NCBI RefSeq assembly: GCF_003732225.1
Contig: NZ_MOBJ01000007.1
Location: 1-64,000 of the forward strand
Source of the DNA: Pseudomonas brassicacearum
GTDB taxonomy: Bacteria; Pseudomonadota; Gammaproteobacteria; Pseudomonadales; Pseudomonadaceae
DNA: 64,000 nucleotides
Direction: 5' to 3'
Part shown: one piece after another, positions 56,718-64,000 of the stretch
Numbering within the stretch: position 1 is the stretch's first letter
Layout: each line of letters starts with the position of its first letter
Notes under the pieces: model-generated
Told to the model about the DNA's origin: nothing
Seen by the model: the letters and a program-made list of their open reading frames with translations, nothing else
The model's database searches: none
Position numbers and translations under genes: made by a program

Positions 56718-57755
56718 TCAAATAGCCAGTTCGACGGGCCAGGTGTCGGACAGTCGATAACCGCCCGGCCAAGGATCGCTTGGGTCGAGCAGATGCTGGT
56801 GGGTGCCGGTGATCCAGGCGCGCCCGGACAGGCACGGGATAATGGCCGGGCGGCCGGCGATTTCGCTGGTGCTGTCGATCCGGCAATGAAATTCGGAACC
56901 GATAATCGAGCGCCCGATAAACACCTCGCCTACCGCCAGTTGGTCTTTGGCGTGCAACACCGCCATGCGCGCCGAACAGCCGGTGCCACAGGGTGAACGA
57001 TCGATCTTGCCGGGGCGGATCACCACCGCGTTGGCGGCACTGGCCACGCCGTTGCTGCGGTCGAGCGGTGCGGCAATCTGGCAGAACGAAATGTGTTTCC
57101 AGTCCGGGTTCAGCGGGTGCACGAAGCCCAGTTGCTCATTGGCTGCCTGAGTGATCTTCAGACCGGTAGCGACCAGGTCCGCGGCTTCATCGGCGGTCAG
57201 GGAGAAACCCAGACGCTGGGCATCGACGATTGCGAAGCTGTCACCGCCATAAGCGGTATCGACCTGTAGCGAACCGAGGCCTTTGACTTCGATCCAGGCG
57301 TTGAGTTTATCGGCAAATGACACCACGTTACGTACTTCGACTCGCTCGGCCTTGCCGTTGCGACAGTGGGCGGTCACCTCAATCAAGCCGCCAGGTGCCT
57401 CGAGCACCAGCCGGGTCAGCGGTTCGGTCATCGGCAAAATGCCGCTGTCGAGCAGCACCGTGGCCACGCACAGCGAGTTGGAGCCGGACATCGGCGGTGT
57501 GTCAGCCGGTTCCATGATGATCCACGCCATGTCGGCGAGCGGGTTCCTGGAGGGTACCAACAGATTGACGTGGCGAAAGACTCCGCCGCGCGGCTCGTTA
57601 AGGACGAAGTTGCGCAGCGTCTGGTCCTCGGCAATCCAGCGTGACTGTTCCCACAGGGTCGCGCCGGGTGGTGGTGCGACACCGCCGACGATAACATCAC
57701 CGACTTCACCTTCGGCGTGGCAACTCACCACATGAATGATTTTGCTCGAACGCAT
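56718..57755 (-). CDS. Hydroxyproline 2-epimerase (proline racemase family), Ser/Cys type
   Basis: 345 aa. Proline-racemase fold. The first catalytic residue, normally Cys in MCGHG, is Ser90 (MSGSNS), while the second, Cys256 in DRSPCGTGC, is kept. Members with Ser/Cys pairs have been reported to epimerise 4- or 3-hydroxyproline. Expected role: trans-4-hydroxy-L-proline to cis-4-hydroxy-D-proline. AGGAG ribosome site. It follows the ABC ATPase gene by 27 bases, as distal gene of the importer operon. Confidence 0.88.
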   Translation of the reverse strand: MRSSKIIHVVSCHAEGEVGDVIVGGVAPPPGATLWEQSRWIAEDQTLRNFVLNEPRGGVFRHVNLLVPSRNPLADMAWIIMEPADTPPMSGSNSLCVATVLLDSGILPMTEPLTRLVLEAPGGLIEVTAHCRNGKAERVEVRNVVSFADKLNAWIEVKGLGSLQVDTAYGGDSFAIVDAQRLGFSLTADEAADLVATGLKITQAANEQLGFVHPLNPDWKHISFCQIAAPLDRSNGVASAANAVVIRPGKIDRSPCGTGCSARMAVLHAKDQLAVGEVFIGRSIIGSEFHCRIDSTSEIAGRPAIIPCLSGRAWITGTHQHLLDPSDPWPGGYRLSDTWPVELAI

Positions 57756-57782
57756 GACTGTCTCCTGGGGCCTGTCTGTGGG

Positions 57783-58505
57783 TTACAACACCGATTTCAG
57801 GAAGTCGGCGGTTTCCGCACGCTGCGGCTGGCCGATCACCTGGTCCGGTGAACCGATTTCATGGATCTTGCCGTCGCGAAAGAACGCCACCCGATCCGAA
57901 ACATCGCGGGCAAAGCGGATTTCGTGAGTCACCAGGACCATGGTCATGCCCTCCTCGGCGAGCAGGCGCATGGTGTCCAGCACTTCACCCACCAGTTGCG
58001 GGTCGAGGGCCGAAGTAGCTTCGTCGAACAGCATGTAGTCCGGCGACATGGCCAGCGCCCGGGCAATCGCCATGCGCTGTTGCTGACCGCCGGAAAGCTT
58101 GCTCGGAAACACCTTGAGCTTGTCGCCGAGGCCTACGTGCGTCAGTTGCCGCACGGCGATTTCTTCAGCTTCCTGACGGCTTTTGCCGAGCACCTTGCGC
58201 GGGGCAAGCATCACGTTTTCCATCACCGTGAGGTGCGGGAAGGCGTTCCATTGCTGGAAGACGATGCCGATTTTCTGCCGCAACTTGTTCAGGTCGGTGC
58301 CGCTGGCATGCACCGGTGTGCCGTCGACGCGAATCTGCCCGCCCTGAATGGCTTCCAGGCCGTTGATGCACATCAGCAAGGTCGACTTGCCCGAGCCCGA
58401 GCCGCCGATGATCGACAGCACTTCGCCTTTGTTCACGGTCAGGTCGACACCCTTGACGACTTCCAGGTTGCCGAAGGATTTACGAACGTTCTCGATCTCA
58501 ATCAT
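57783..58505 (-). CDS. Amino-acid ABC transporter ATPase
   Basis: 240 aa from the ATG at 58505 (MIEIENVRKSF). Walker A GGSGSGKST (about 34-42), signature LSGGQQQR (about 137-144) and Walker B MLFDEATSALDP (about 161-172), as in GlnQ/HisP. Overlaps the preceding permease gene by eight bases. Powers import of what is most likely hydroxyproline. Confidence 0.93.
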   Translation of the reverse strand: MIEIENVRKSFGNLEVVKGVDLTVNKGEVLSIIGGSGSGKSTLLMCINGLEAIQGGQIRVDGTPVHASGTDLNKLRQKIGIVFQQWNAFPHLTVMENVMLAPRKVLGKSRQEAEEIAVRQLTHVGLGDKLKVFPSKLSGGQQQRMAIARALAMSPDYMLFDEATSALDPQLVGEVLDTMRLLAEEGMTMVLVTHEIRFARDVSDRVAFFRDGKIHEIGSPDQVIGQPQRAETADFLKSVL

Positions 58506-59148
58506 TTTCCTGCCACCTCTGTTCGAGCCGCGCACCCAGACGAGCGATCACCAGGCTCATGACGTAGTAGATAAGGCCGGCCAGGGCCAGGACGAACAAC
58601 GGTTCCTGGAGCCGGGTGACAATGGTTTGCGAGGCACGCAGCAGTTCGACGATGCCGATCCAGAGCACCAGCGAGGTGTCTTTCATGACCGCCAGTGTCA
58701 GGTTGATCCAGCCCGGAAACGCCACCCGCGTGGCCATCGGCAGGACAATGTGCAGCAAGTCCTGACGGTGGCTGAGGCCCAGCGAACGGGCGGCCCGCCG
58801 CGTGCTCAACGGCACCGACAGCACGCCGCCGCGGACGATTTCTGCGCAGTAGGCGGTGGAGTAGGCGCCGAGGATCACGCAGGCCACGGTGAATGCACTC
58901 CAGTTCAGGCCGACGATCGATTTGAACGAGTTGAGCAGCACAAACTGAATCAGCAACGGCACGCTGCGAAACACGTCCAGTACCCAGGCCAGCGGCAGGC
59001 TCAAACGCGGCAGCAAGGCCCGAACCAGGCCACAGGCGACACCCAGCAACGTGCCGATCAACATCGCCCAGAACGTCAGCAGCAGCGTCGTACCAGCACC
59101 TTGCAGCAGGTAGAGGAAGTCGCCCGAGGTAAAACTTGAGGTGTACAT
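58498..59148 (-). CDS. Amino-acid ABC transporter permease 2
   Basis: 216 aa with about five membrane segments and the HisM/GlnP-type EAA loop (AARSLGLSHRQDLLHIVLP, about 135-153). AGGAGG ribosome site. Forms the transmembrane channel with the other permease gene upstream. Confidence 0.92.
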   Translation of the reverse strand: MYTSSFTSGDFLYLLQGAGTTLLLTFWAMLIGTLLGVACGLVRALLPRLSLPLAWVLDVFRSVPLLIQFVLLNSFKSIVGLNWSAFTVACVILGAYSTAYCAEIVRGGVLSVPLSTRRAARSLGLSHRQDLLHIVLPMATRVAFPGWINLTLAVMKDTSLVLWIGIVELLRASQTIVTRLQEPLFVLALAGLIYYVMSLVIARLGARLEQRWQEND

Positions 59149-59157
59149 GCAGGCCTC

Positions 59158-59823
59158 CTAGTACCGGAACAAACGCCAGGCCAGCAGGCGGGCGATCAAC
59201 ACCACCAGCTTGGCCAGGACGAAGTAGAGAACGGCGGCGATAGCGAAGAACTCGAAGGTGCGAAAAGTCTTCACGTTCAGTGCCTGGGTCACGCCGGTGA
59301 GGTCGCTGGTCAGGCCGACGACCACGCCCAGAGAGGTCATCAGCAAGGCCCAGACCATTTGATTGGTCAGCGGGTAAAACACCACGCGCAACAATTGCGG
59401 CAGAACCACCAGCCTATAGGCCTTCGGTGCGCTCATGCCCAACGAGCGGGCCGCGCGCAATTGGGTTTCAGGCACGGCGTTGAGGCCGCCGCGAAAGGTC
59501 TCGGCCAGATAACCGGCGTTGTTGAAGGTGATGCCGATCAGCAACGCCAGCCATGAGCCCATGTGAATACCAAAGGCGCCGAGGCCGAAGTACAGGATGT
59601 ACACCTGAAACAGTGCCGGGGTGTTACGTGCAATCGACACCCAGCTGGCGGCAATCGCCCGGAACAGGCGCTTGTCGGACTGCTGGCCGAGGGCGAGGAA
59701 CATCGCGATCAGCGTGCCGGCCAGCATCGACAGCACCGCGATTTCCAGGGTCACCCGGGCGCCGTCGAGCATACCCGGCAACGCCTGGAAGGCGGCGCGC
59801 CAATGGAAGGTGTAGTCGAACAT
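59158..59823 (-). CDS. Amino-acid ABC transporter permease 1
   Basis: 221 aa from the ATG at 59823 (AAGGA ribosome site); a TTG one codon earlier is possible. About five membrane segments and an EAA loop (RAARSLGMSAPKAYRLVVLP). Nine bases before permease 2. Separated from the binding-protein gene by a REPIN. Confidence 0.92.
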   Translation of the reverse strand: MFDYTFHWRAAFQALPGMLDGARVTLEIAVLSMLAGTLIAMFLALGQQSDKRLFRAIAASWVSIARNTPALFQVYILYFGLGAFGIHMGSWLALLIGITFNNAGYLAETFRGGLNAVPETQLRAARSLGMSAPKAYRLVVLPQLLRVVFYPLTNQMVWALLMTSLGVVVGLTSDLTGVTQALNVKTFRTFEFFAIAAVLYFVLAKLVVLIARLLAWRLFRY

Positions 59824-59853
59824 CAAAGGAGTTCCTTGGTTTTAAAATCGCCA

Positions 59854-59927
59854 GGATCGCGGCCTGCGGCAGCTCCTACAAATTTGCGTACACCCGGTAG
59901 GAGCTGCCGCAGGCTGCGATCTTTTGG
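59854..59927. repeat. REPIN (REP family 2) inside the importer operon
   Basis: Inverted arms GTAGGAGCTGCCGCAGGCTG and complement, about 20 bases apart, fill the 107 bases between the solute-binding gene and the first permease gene. Confidence 0.93.
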
Positions 59928-59930
59928 AGG

Positions 59931-60749
59931 CTAGCGATACACGCCGCTGGCCGTCAGCTGTGGCGCCGTGCCGCCGACCCATTGCGCGAACAGCTCCTGA
60001 TAACGCCCGGAGCGCACCTGATGATTGACGAACAGGTTGAGGTAGTTGATCAGGCCGAACTCATTGCGCTTGGCGCCCAGGGACACGTAGTCGATGTCAT
60101 AGGGCGCGGTGCCGGCGACGCTGAGGTTTTTGTACTTGCCGGATTTGATCAGTGACGAGGCGACCGTCGAGGTCACGGTGGTCGCGTCGATTTGCCCCTG
60201 GCTCAGGGCAAGTACCGCGTCAGCCAGCGACTGATAGGCATGGAAAGCGCCCTTGGCGTTGGCCCATTTCTTCACGTCGTTTTCCAGCGCAATGGCTTCA
60301 AACGTGCCGGCCGGGCCGCCCACTGAATGGCCCTTGAGGTCGTCGTAGGTCTTGATCCCGGCGTCGCTGCGGGTCAACACCACCATCTGGAAGGCGAAGT
60401 AGGGAATGGTCATACCCACGGTCTTGGCCCGCTCCAGCGTGTCGGAAGTGGAGGCGACGATGACGTCGGCGCGGCCGGAAACCAGTGCCGGAATTCGGTC
60501 CGGGAACGGGGTTTCAACAATCTCGGCTTTGACCCCGAGGGTTTTTGCCAGGTCGTTGCAGTAGTCGACATCGAAGCCGGCCGGGGTGTTCTTCTCATCG
60601 CGAAAGCCCATGGGCGGGAAGTCCAGGGTGACCGCGCAACGCAAGCTGCCGGATTCGATGATGTCGTCGAGTTTGTCGGCCTGGGCCTGGGCGATGAACG
60701 CGCTGCTCAGCAGGGCGGTGATGAAGACGGCGGATGCAGGATTTTTCAT
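59931..60749 (-). CDS. Amino-acid ABC transporter solute-binding protein
   Basis: 272 aa with a Sec signal peptide (cleavage after AQA, about 24). SBP family 3 features: GSLRCAVTLDFPPMGFRDE (about 33-51), GFDVDYCNDLAK (about 58-69) and RADVIVASTSDTLERA. Periplasmic receptor of the importer. Context indicates hydroxyproline or a related imino acid. Confidence 0.9.
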   Translation of the reverse strand: MKNPASAVFITALLSSAFIAQAQADKLDDIIESGSLRCAVTLDFPPMGFRDEKNTPAGFDVDYCNDLAKTLGVKAEIVETPFPDRIPALVSGRADVIVASTSDTLERAKTVGMTIPYFAFQMVVLTRSDAGIKTYDDLKGHSVGGPAGTFEAIALENDVKKWANAKGAFHAYQSLADAVLALSQGQIDATTVTSTVASSLIKSGKYKNLSVAGTAPYDIDYVSLGAKRNEFGLINYLNLFVNHQVRSGRYQELFAQWVGGTAPQLTASGVYR

Positions 60750-60803
60750 AAGGGGCCTCGTTGTCGGATGGTGTCGAGCGTTGGGCAGTTCTTATCAAAT
60801 GGG

Positions 60804-60823
60804 TATTTAGAATTTCGTATACG
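60804..60823. promoter_or_regulatory. Shared 20-bp element B, upstream of the solute-binding gene
   Basis: TATTTAGAATTTCGTATACG, 18/20 identical to element A. With the next base it forms the palindrome TCGTATACGA. It lies 55-74 bases upstream of the solute-binding start. The 280-base gap to the AraC gene holds no other feature I can name. Confidence 0.6.
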
Positions 60824-61029
60824 ATATTTGATATGCACTGGATGTGCCAAAAATCTGGAGTTCACATCGCGTTCAACGGGTGACGGGCTGCGAGGCCCGA
60901 AACAGAGGGCAACAGCCAACGGTGCAAAAACCGGCCAAGGAAATGCGCGGCGAGACGAACGCTTCGAAGGCGGGCGCCGTGTCACAAAAGGGAGCAGGGG
61001 TTGGCGGGGTGCTCGGTAACGGGTAACAG

Positions 61030-61776
61030 TCAGCGATGGTTATCGCGGTACTGCGAAGGGGACACGCCGGTGAGTGCCTTGAATTGACGGCTGAACGCGC
61101 TGTGGTCGGTGTAACCGCAGCGCAGGGCGATCTCGGTGATTGGCAGCTCGCCCGATAGCAGCTGCGTGGCAGCGCCCAGGCGTGCCTTGTGAATCATCTG
61201 GCGTGGCGTCAGCTGGAAGATCCGTTTGCACAGGCGCTCCAGTTGCGCCACGGAAAAACCGCTGAGGGCCGTCAGCTCGCTCAGGGCGACGTGTTGCGCG
61301 TAGTGTTCGCGGATGTGCCCGTCGACCGCTGCGAGTTTTTCATAGGCCGGGTGACTGGACTGGGGCGCGAGCAGGTCGTAGGAAATCCCCGCCATGCCGA
61401 TGATGCTGCCCTGAGCATCGCGCAGCGCCAGTTTGTGGGTCAGGCACCAGCCAGGTTCGTGGCCAGGGTAAAGGTGCAGTTCAAGCTGATCGCTCAACGG
61501 GCTACCGTCACTCAGTACTCGCCGGTCCTGCTCGGTGTAATGCGGGCCGAAGTGCGAGGGAAACACCTGCTCAGCCGTTTTACCGAGGAGCGTGTTGGGG
61601 TCTTTGGCGCCACAGCGCTGGGCCAGGGTCTGATTGATCAGCACGTAGCGGGCGGCGGTGTCCTTGATGAAGAACACCACGCCGGGCATGGCATCGAGCA
61701 GCGGTGCGATCAGTTGCAAACTGCCCAGCAGCTCGGGCAGGTCGCGGGGGCAGGGCAGTGGCAGGGGGAACGTCAT
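61030..61776 (-). CDS. PAS-AraC transcriptional regulator of the hydroxyproline cluster
   Basis: 248 aa. N-terminal PAS-like sensor (about 25-135; MPGVVFFIKD and GSIIGMAGISYD) joined to a C-terminal AraC DNA-binding domain (LSELTALSGFSVAQLERL and EIALRCGYTDHSAFSRQF). Corresponds in context to LhpR, the activator of hydroxyproline genes. A PAS sensor is unusual for an AraC protein. Lies 28 bases after the dehydrogenase genes on the same strand. Confidence 0.87.
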   Translation of the reverse strand: MTFPLPLPCPRDLPELLGSLQLIAPLLDAMPGVVFFIKDTAARYVLINQTLAQRCGAKDPNTLLGKTAEQVFPSHFGPHYTEQDRRVLSDGSPLSDQLELHLYPGHEPGWCLTHKLALRDAQGSIIGMAGISYDLLAPQSSHPAYEKLAAVDGHIREHYAQHVALSELTALSGFSVAQLERLCKRIFQLTPRQMIHKARLGAATQLLSGELPITEIALRCGYTDHSAFSRQFKALTGVSPSQYRDNHR

Positions 61777-61804
61777 CAGGTGGCGGCCCGCAGGGATGAG
61801 GGCC

Positions 61805-63073
61805 TTACTCTACGGTGACGGACGCGCCATTGGGAAGCTCGGCAAGCTGCAACAGGGTGTCGATGCGCGTCGGGGAAAACGGCGGACGTGGCGCCGGTTG
61901 TGGCCAGTCGAACAGGTAACGGGTCGCCGCACCACAGACTCGCCCCTGGCAGGCGCCCATGCCGCAACGCGTGTGCAGTTTGGCCTGGTTCCAGGCGGAG
62001 CAGGCCTTGAGCGCTGACAGCTCAACGTCTTCACAACGGCAGATCAGTGTGTCGGGCGTTGCGAGCTGTTTGAGTTCATCACGCAAGGCAAAGCTGCGCC
62101 GCAGTTGATCGGCGAAAGCTTGCCAGTGCTGCCGTTGCGGCCAGAGGGTGCGTGCTTGCTGTACTTCACCGATGGCCATCCACCCTGCGATGGCGCCTTC
62201 GATCAATGCCAGCTCACTGCCGCCGAAGCCGGTGCATTCGCCCGCCGCATAGTGCCCGTTCAGGCTACTGAGCTGGCTCGCATCGACGGCGATCGCGTCG
62301 TCTTTCAATTCGCAGCCCAGCGCTTGGGCCAATTGGGTATTGGGGATCAGGCCGAAGCCGCAAGCCAGTCGCTCACAGGGGATGTCGACGATCCGCCTCT
62401 GGCGTTTCACACGTACGCCTTGCAGGCGGCTGTCGCCATAGGCTTCGAGGACATGACTGTCGCAGCGGTAGTGACGATCAAACAGTTGAACCGCTTGCAG
62501 GCATTTGGCCGGCCATTTTGGCAGTTGCAAGGCAAACCCGGCGACCGCACTTAGTGGCGCTTGTTCGGCGATGTGCAGTACCTGGGCGCCAGCCTTTTTC
62601 GCGGTGGCGGCGCTGGCCAGCAGCAGCGGACCACTGCCGGCAATCACCAACCGCTCGCCGGCCACCGGCATCCCGCCCTTGATCAGCGCTTGCAGCCCGC
62701 CTGCACCGGTGACACCGGGCAAGGTCCAGCCGGGAAACGGCAGCAGCAGTTCACGGGCACCGGTGCACAGAATCAGTTGCTGGTATTCGATGACCCAGCC
62801 GTGCTCAGGGTCTTCCAGCAGCAGTTTTTTGGGGCCAGCCAAGGCGACCACGCGTGTCGAATTGAACACCTGCACGTTACTCGCCGCCGCCAGTTTCTGA
62901 CGATGAGCCTGAGCATTGCCCGGTAAGTGCGCATTGACGCCATCGCGCCAGATTTGCCCGCCGGGTGCCGGGTTGTCATCGATGATGGCGATGCGTGCGG
63001 TGCTCGGTGCGGCCGCCAATGCTGCTGCCATGCCCGCAGGCCCAGCGCCGATAATCAGCAGATCGACTTTCAT
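61805..63073 (-). CDS. D-hydroxyproline dehydrogenase, FAD/NAD(P)-binding subunit
   Basis: 422 aa from the ATG at 63073 (MKVDLLIIGAGPAG), which overlaps the previous stop by four bases. N-terminal dinucleotide fold GAGPAGMAAA, second GSGP nucleotide motif near 140, and a C-terminal BFD-like [2Fe-2S] region (CRCED ... CGMGACQGRVC). Related to HcnB and OoxA and to the LhpF subunit of the heterotrimeric P. aeruginosa enzyme; subunit name assigned by domain type only. Confidence 0.87.
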   Translation of the reverse strand: MKVDLLIIGAGPAGMAAALAAAPSTARIAIIDDNPAPGGQIWRDGVNAHLPGNAQAHRQKLAAASNVQVFNSTRVVALAGPKKLLLEDPEHGWVIEYQQLILCTGARELLLPFPGWTLPGVTGAGGLQALIKGGMPVAGERLVIAGSGPLLLASAATAKKAGAQVLHIAEQAPLSAVAGFALQLPKWPAKCLQAVQLFDRHYRCDSHVLEAYGDSRLQGVRVKRQRRIVDIPCERLACGFGLIPNTQLAQALGCELKDDAIAVDASQLSSLNGHYAAGECTGFGGSELALIEGAIAGWMAIGEVQQARTLWPQRQHWQAFADQLRRSFALRDELKQLATPDTLICRCEDVELSALKACSAWNQAKLHTRCGMGACQGRVCGAATRYLFDWPQPAPRPPFSPTRIDTLLQLAELPNGASVTVE

Positions 63074-63306
63074 GCCCGGGTCTCCACGCACATGCCGGTG
63101 CGGCAGGTGGTCTGGCAGGCGAGACGGCGCTGACCGTCGATGCTCACCCGACACTCCTGGCAAACGCCCATCCCGCAAAAAGGCGCCCGACGCTGACCGC
63201 TGACCGACGTTCGACTGCAGCCGTCGCCTGCCAGAGAGAGCAGCGCCGCAACCGTTGTACCGGCGTCGACCGCTACCGTGCGGCCGTCGAGACTCAATTC
63301 AATCAT
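63070..63306 (-). CDS. D-hydroxyproline dehydrogenase, [2Fe-2S] subunit
   Basis: 78 aa. Plant-type ferredoxin-like cysteine pattern CGMGVCQEC with a further Cys in LACQT (about 44-66). Overlaps both neighbours by four bases (ATGA each). Small gamma subunit of the LhpE/HcnA type. Confidence 0.88.
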   Translation of the reverse strand: MIELSLDGRTVAVDAGTTVAALLSLAGDGCSRTSVSGQRRAPFCGMGVCQECRVSIDGQRRLACQTTCRTGMCVETRA

Positions 63307-64000
63307 GCGCGTAACCCTTGTGCGGTGGTCAGGAAACGCCCCGGCAGATAGGGCGTCGGGTCGATGGCCGGAGTGGTTTTACACAGCTGCGCGGCCAACA
63401 GCTGTGCGCTACCGGGGGCCGTGGTGACGCCCAATCCTTCATGCCCGGCCGCCAGCCACAAACCTGCTTGCTGTGGATGTTCACCGAGCAGCGGCAAGCC
63501 ATCGGGCGTGGCCGCGCGCAGGCCGGTCCAGCTGCGGATGGCGTTCATCCCGGCAAGCTCCGGCAAATAGTCGATCGCCCGGCGCAGCATGCGCGCCAAC
63601 ACGGCTGGTTCGACGCTCAGGTCGGTGCTGTCGAACTGGCGCGATGAGCCGAGAAAGATTTGCCCGGTCGGGCGTGGCTGGGCATTGAAGGCAACCGAGG
63701 TGCCTTCGCTGGCATGAGCACTGGTGACATACCCCAGCTCGACCAACTGGTGATGGATCTTGCCGGGGTAGCGGTCGGTGATCAGCAGGTGGCCTTTCTT
63801 CGGGCGGATCGGCAGGTCGGGGCACAGCTCGGTGGCGTGAATGCCGTTGGCCAGCACCACTGCTTCGGCCCGCAACCGCTCGCCAGAAGCCAATCGCAGC
63901 TGATTACCGTCGACCTGCGTGACCTCGACCGTGCGCCGAGTGATCCGCCCAGCGCTTTGGTTGAGCAACCAGTGAGCAGCATTCGGCGCATAGAGAATGC
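63303..64000 (-). CDS. D-hydroxyproline dehydrogenase, FAD oxidase subunit (partial)
   Basis: The frame stays open to the right edge, so the N-terminal part with the FAD-binding motif lies outside. The visible part shows DAO/DadA features: ANGIHATELCPDLPIRPKKG, FLGSSRQFDS, RSWTGLRAATPDGLPLLG and a C-terminal AAGHEGLGVTTAPGSAQLLA. Likely catalytic subunit (LhpB/HcnC/OoxB type) oxidising cis-4-hydroxy-D-proline. Confidence 0.85.
   Translation of the reverse strand, partial: ILYAPNAAHWLLNQSAGRITRRTVEVTQVDGNQLRLASGERLRAEAVVLANGIHATELCPDLPIRPKKGHLLITDRYPGKIHHQLVELGYVTSAHASEGTSVAFNAQPRPTGQIFLGSSRQFDSTDLSVEPAVLARMLRRAIDYLPELAGMNAIRSWTGLRAATPDGLPLLGEHPQQAGLWLAAGHEGLGVTTAPGSAQLLAAQLCKTTPAIDPTPYLPGRFLTTAQGLRA

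Overview
The window is 64 kb of a Pseudomonas chromosome, most like the P. fluorescens group. The evidence is pseudomonad gene order (prs-rplY-pth-ychF, lolB-ispE-tRNA-Gln-prs, hemA-prfA-prmC-moeB-murI, mksF-mksE-mksB), the cryptic pseudomonad HolD upstream of rimI, and two families of paired REP repeats (REPINs). There are no insertion sequences, prophage genes, CRISPR arrays or secretion-system clusters; most of the window is core chromosome with small accessory insertions.

Layout. 1-306: end of an rRNA operon (23S-5S spacer, 5S rRNA, terminator). 409-3974: a LetAB/PqiAB-type lipid transport operon with PqiA split into two polypeptides and a six-MCE-domain PqiB. 4167-8984: the MksBEF condensin on the minus strand. 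9163-10393: holD-rimI. 10.5-25 kb: small independent units, including an acidic protein of unknown function, carbonic anhydrase, a SET-domain protein, an exported protein of unknown function, a Tat-exported phosphoesterase, AtoE, an MFS symporter, RidA, a soluble PAS-PAS chemoreceptor, flavin reductase, a cupin, an AraC regulator, a truncated AIG2-family remnant, a molbindin, higBA and a lipoprotein hydrolase. 25-32 kb: gamma-glutamyltransferase, a DUF2817 carboxypeptidase-like protein with an A-rich leader, tRNA-Met, a chemoreceptor and an Fsr-type MFS pump. 32.5-44.5 kb: the housekeeping block ychF, pth, rplY, prs, tRNA-Gln, ispE, lolB, a TPR lipoprotein, hemA, prfA, prmC, moeB and murI. 44.6-50.8 kb: pagL, then a probable light-response locus (SDR, a PplR/LitR-type MerR regulator, a renalase-like oxidoreductase, a TIGR01777 epimerase) and hemH. 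50.9-54 kb: uracil and purine salvage (uraA, upp, hpt) and a WbuC-type cupin. 54-64 kb: a hydroxyproline catabolic cluster that runs off the right edge.

How the genes work together. The right-hand cluster encodes a full route: an amino-acid ABC importer, a hydroxyproline epimerase with an unusual Ser/Cys catalytic pair, a three-subunit flavin/iron-sulfur D-hydroxyproline dehydrogenase, a deaminase of the dihydrodipicolinate synthase family, and 2-oxoglutarate semialdehyde dehydrogenase, ending at 2-oxoglutarate. Two of its promoter regions share a 20-bp element (18/20 identical) built on CGTATACG.

The regulatory signals most worth following are: (1) two exact and one near-exact matches to the TGTACA-N12-TGTAYA operator reported for P. 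putida PplR1, around a MerR gene whose photolyase partner is absent; (2) three tandem AAnAAnAA motifs, the Hfq/Crc catabolite-repression signature, just before the DUF2817 start codon; (3) the shared CGTATACG element of the hydroxyproline units; (4) a compact three-way-junction leader at a chemoreceptor gene; (5) a perfect 24-bp palindrome upstream of the SET-domain gene. I did not find a convincing wholly new multi-gene system.
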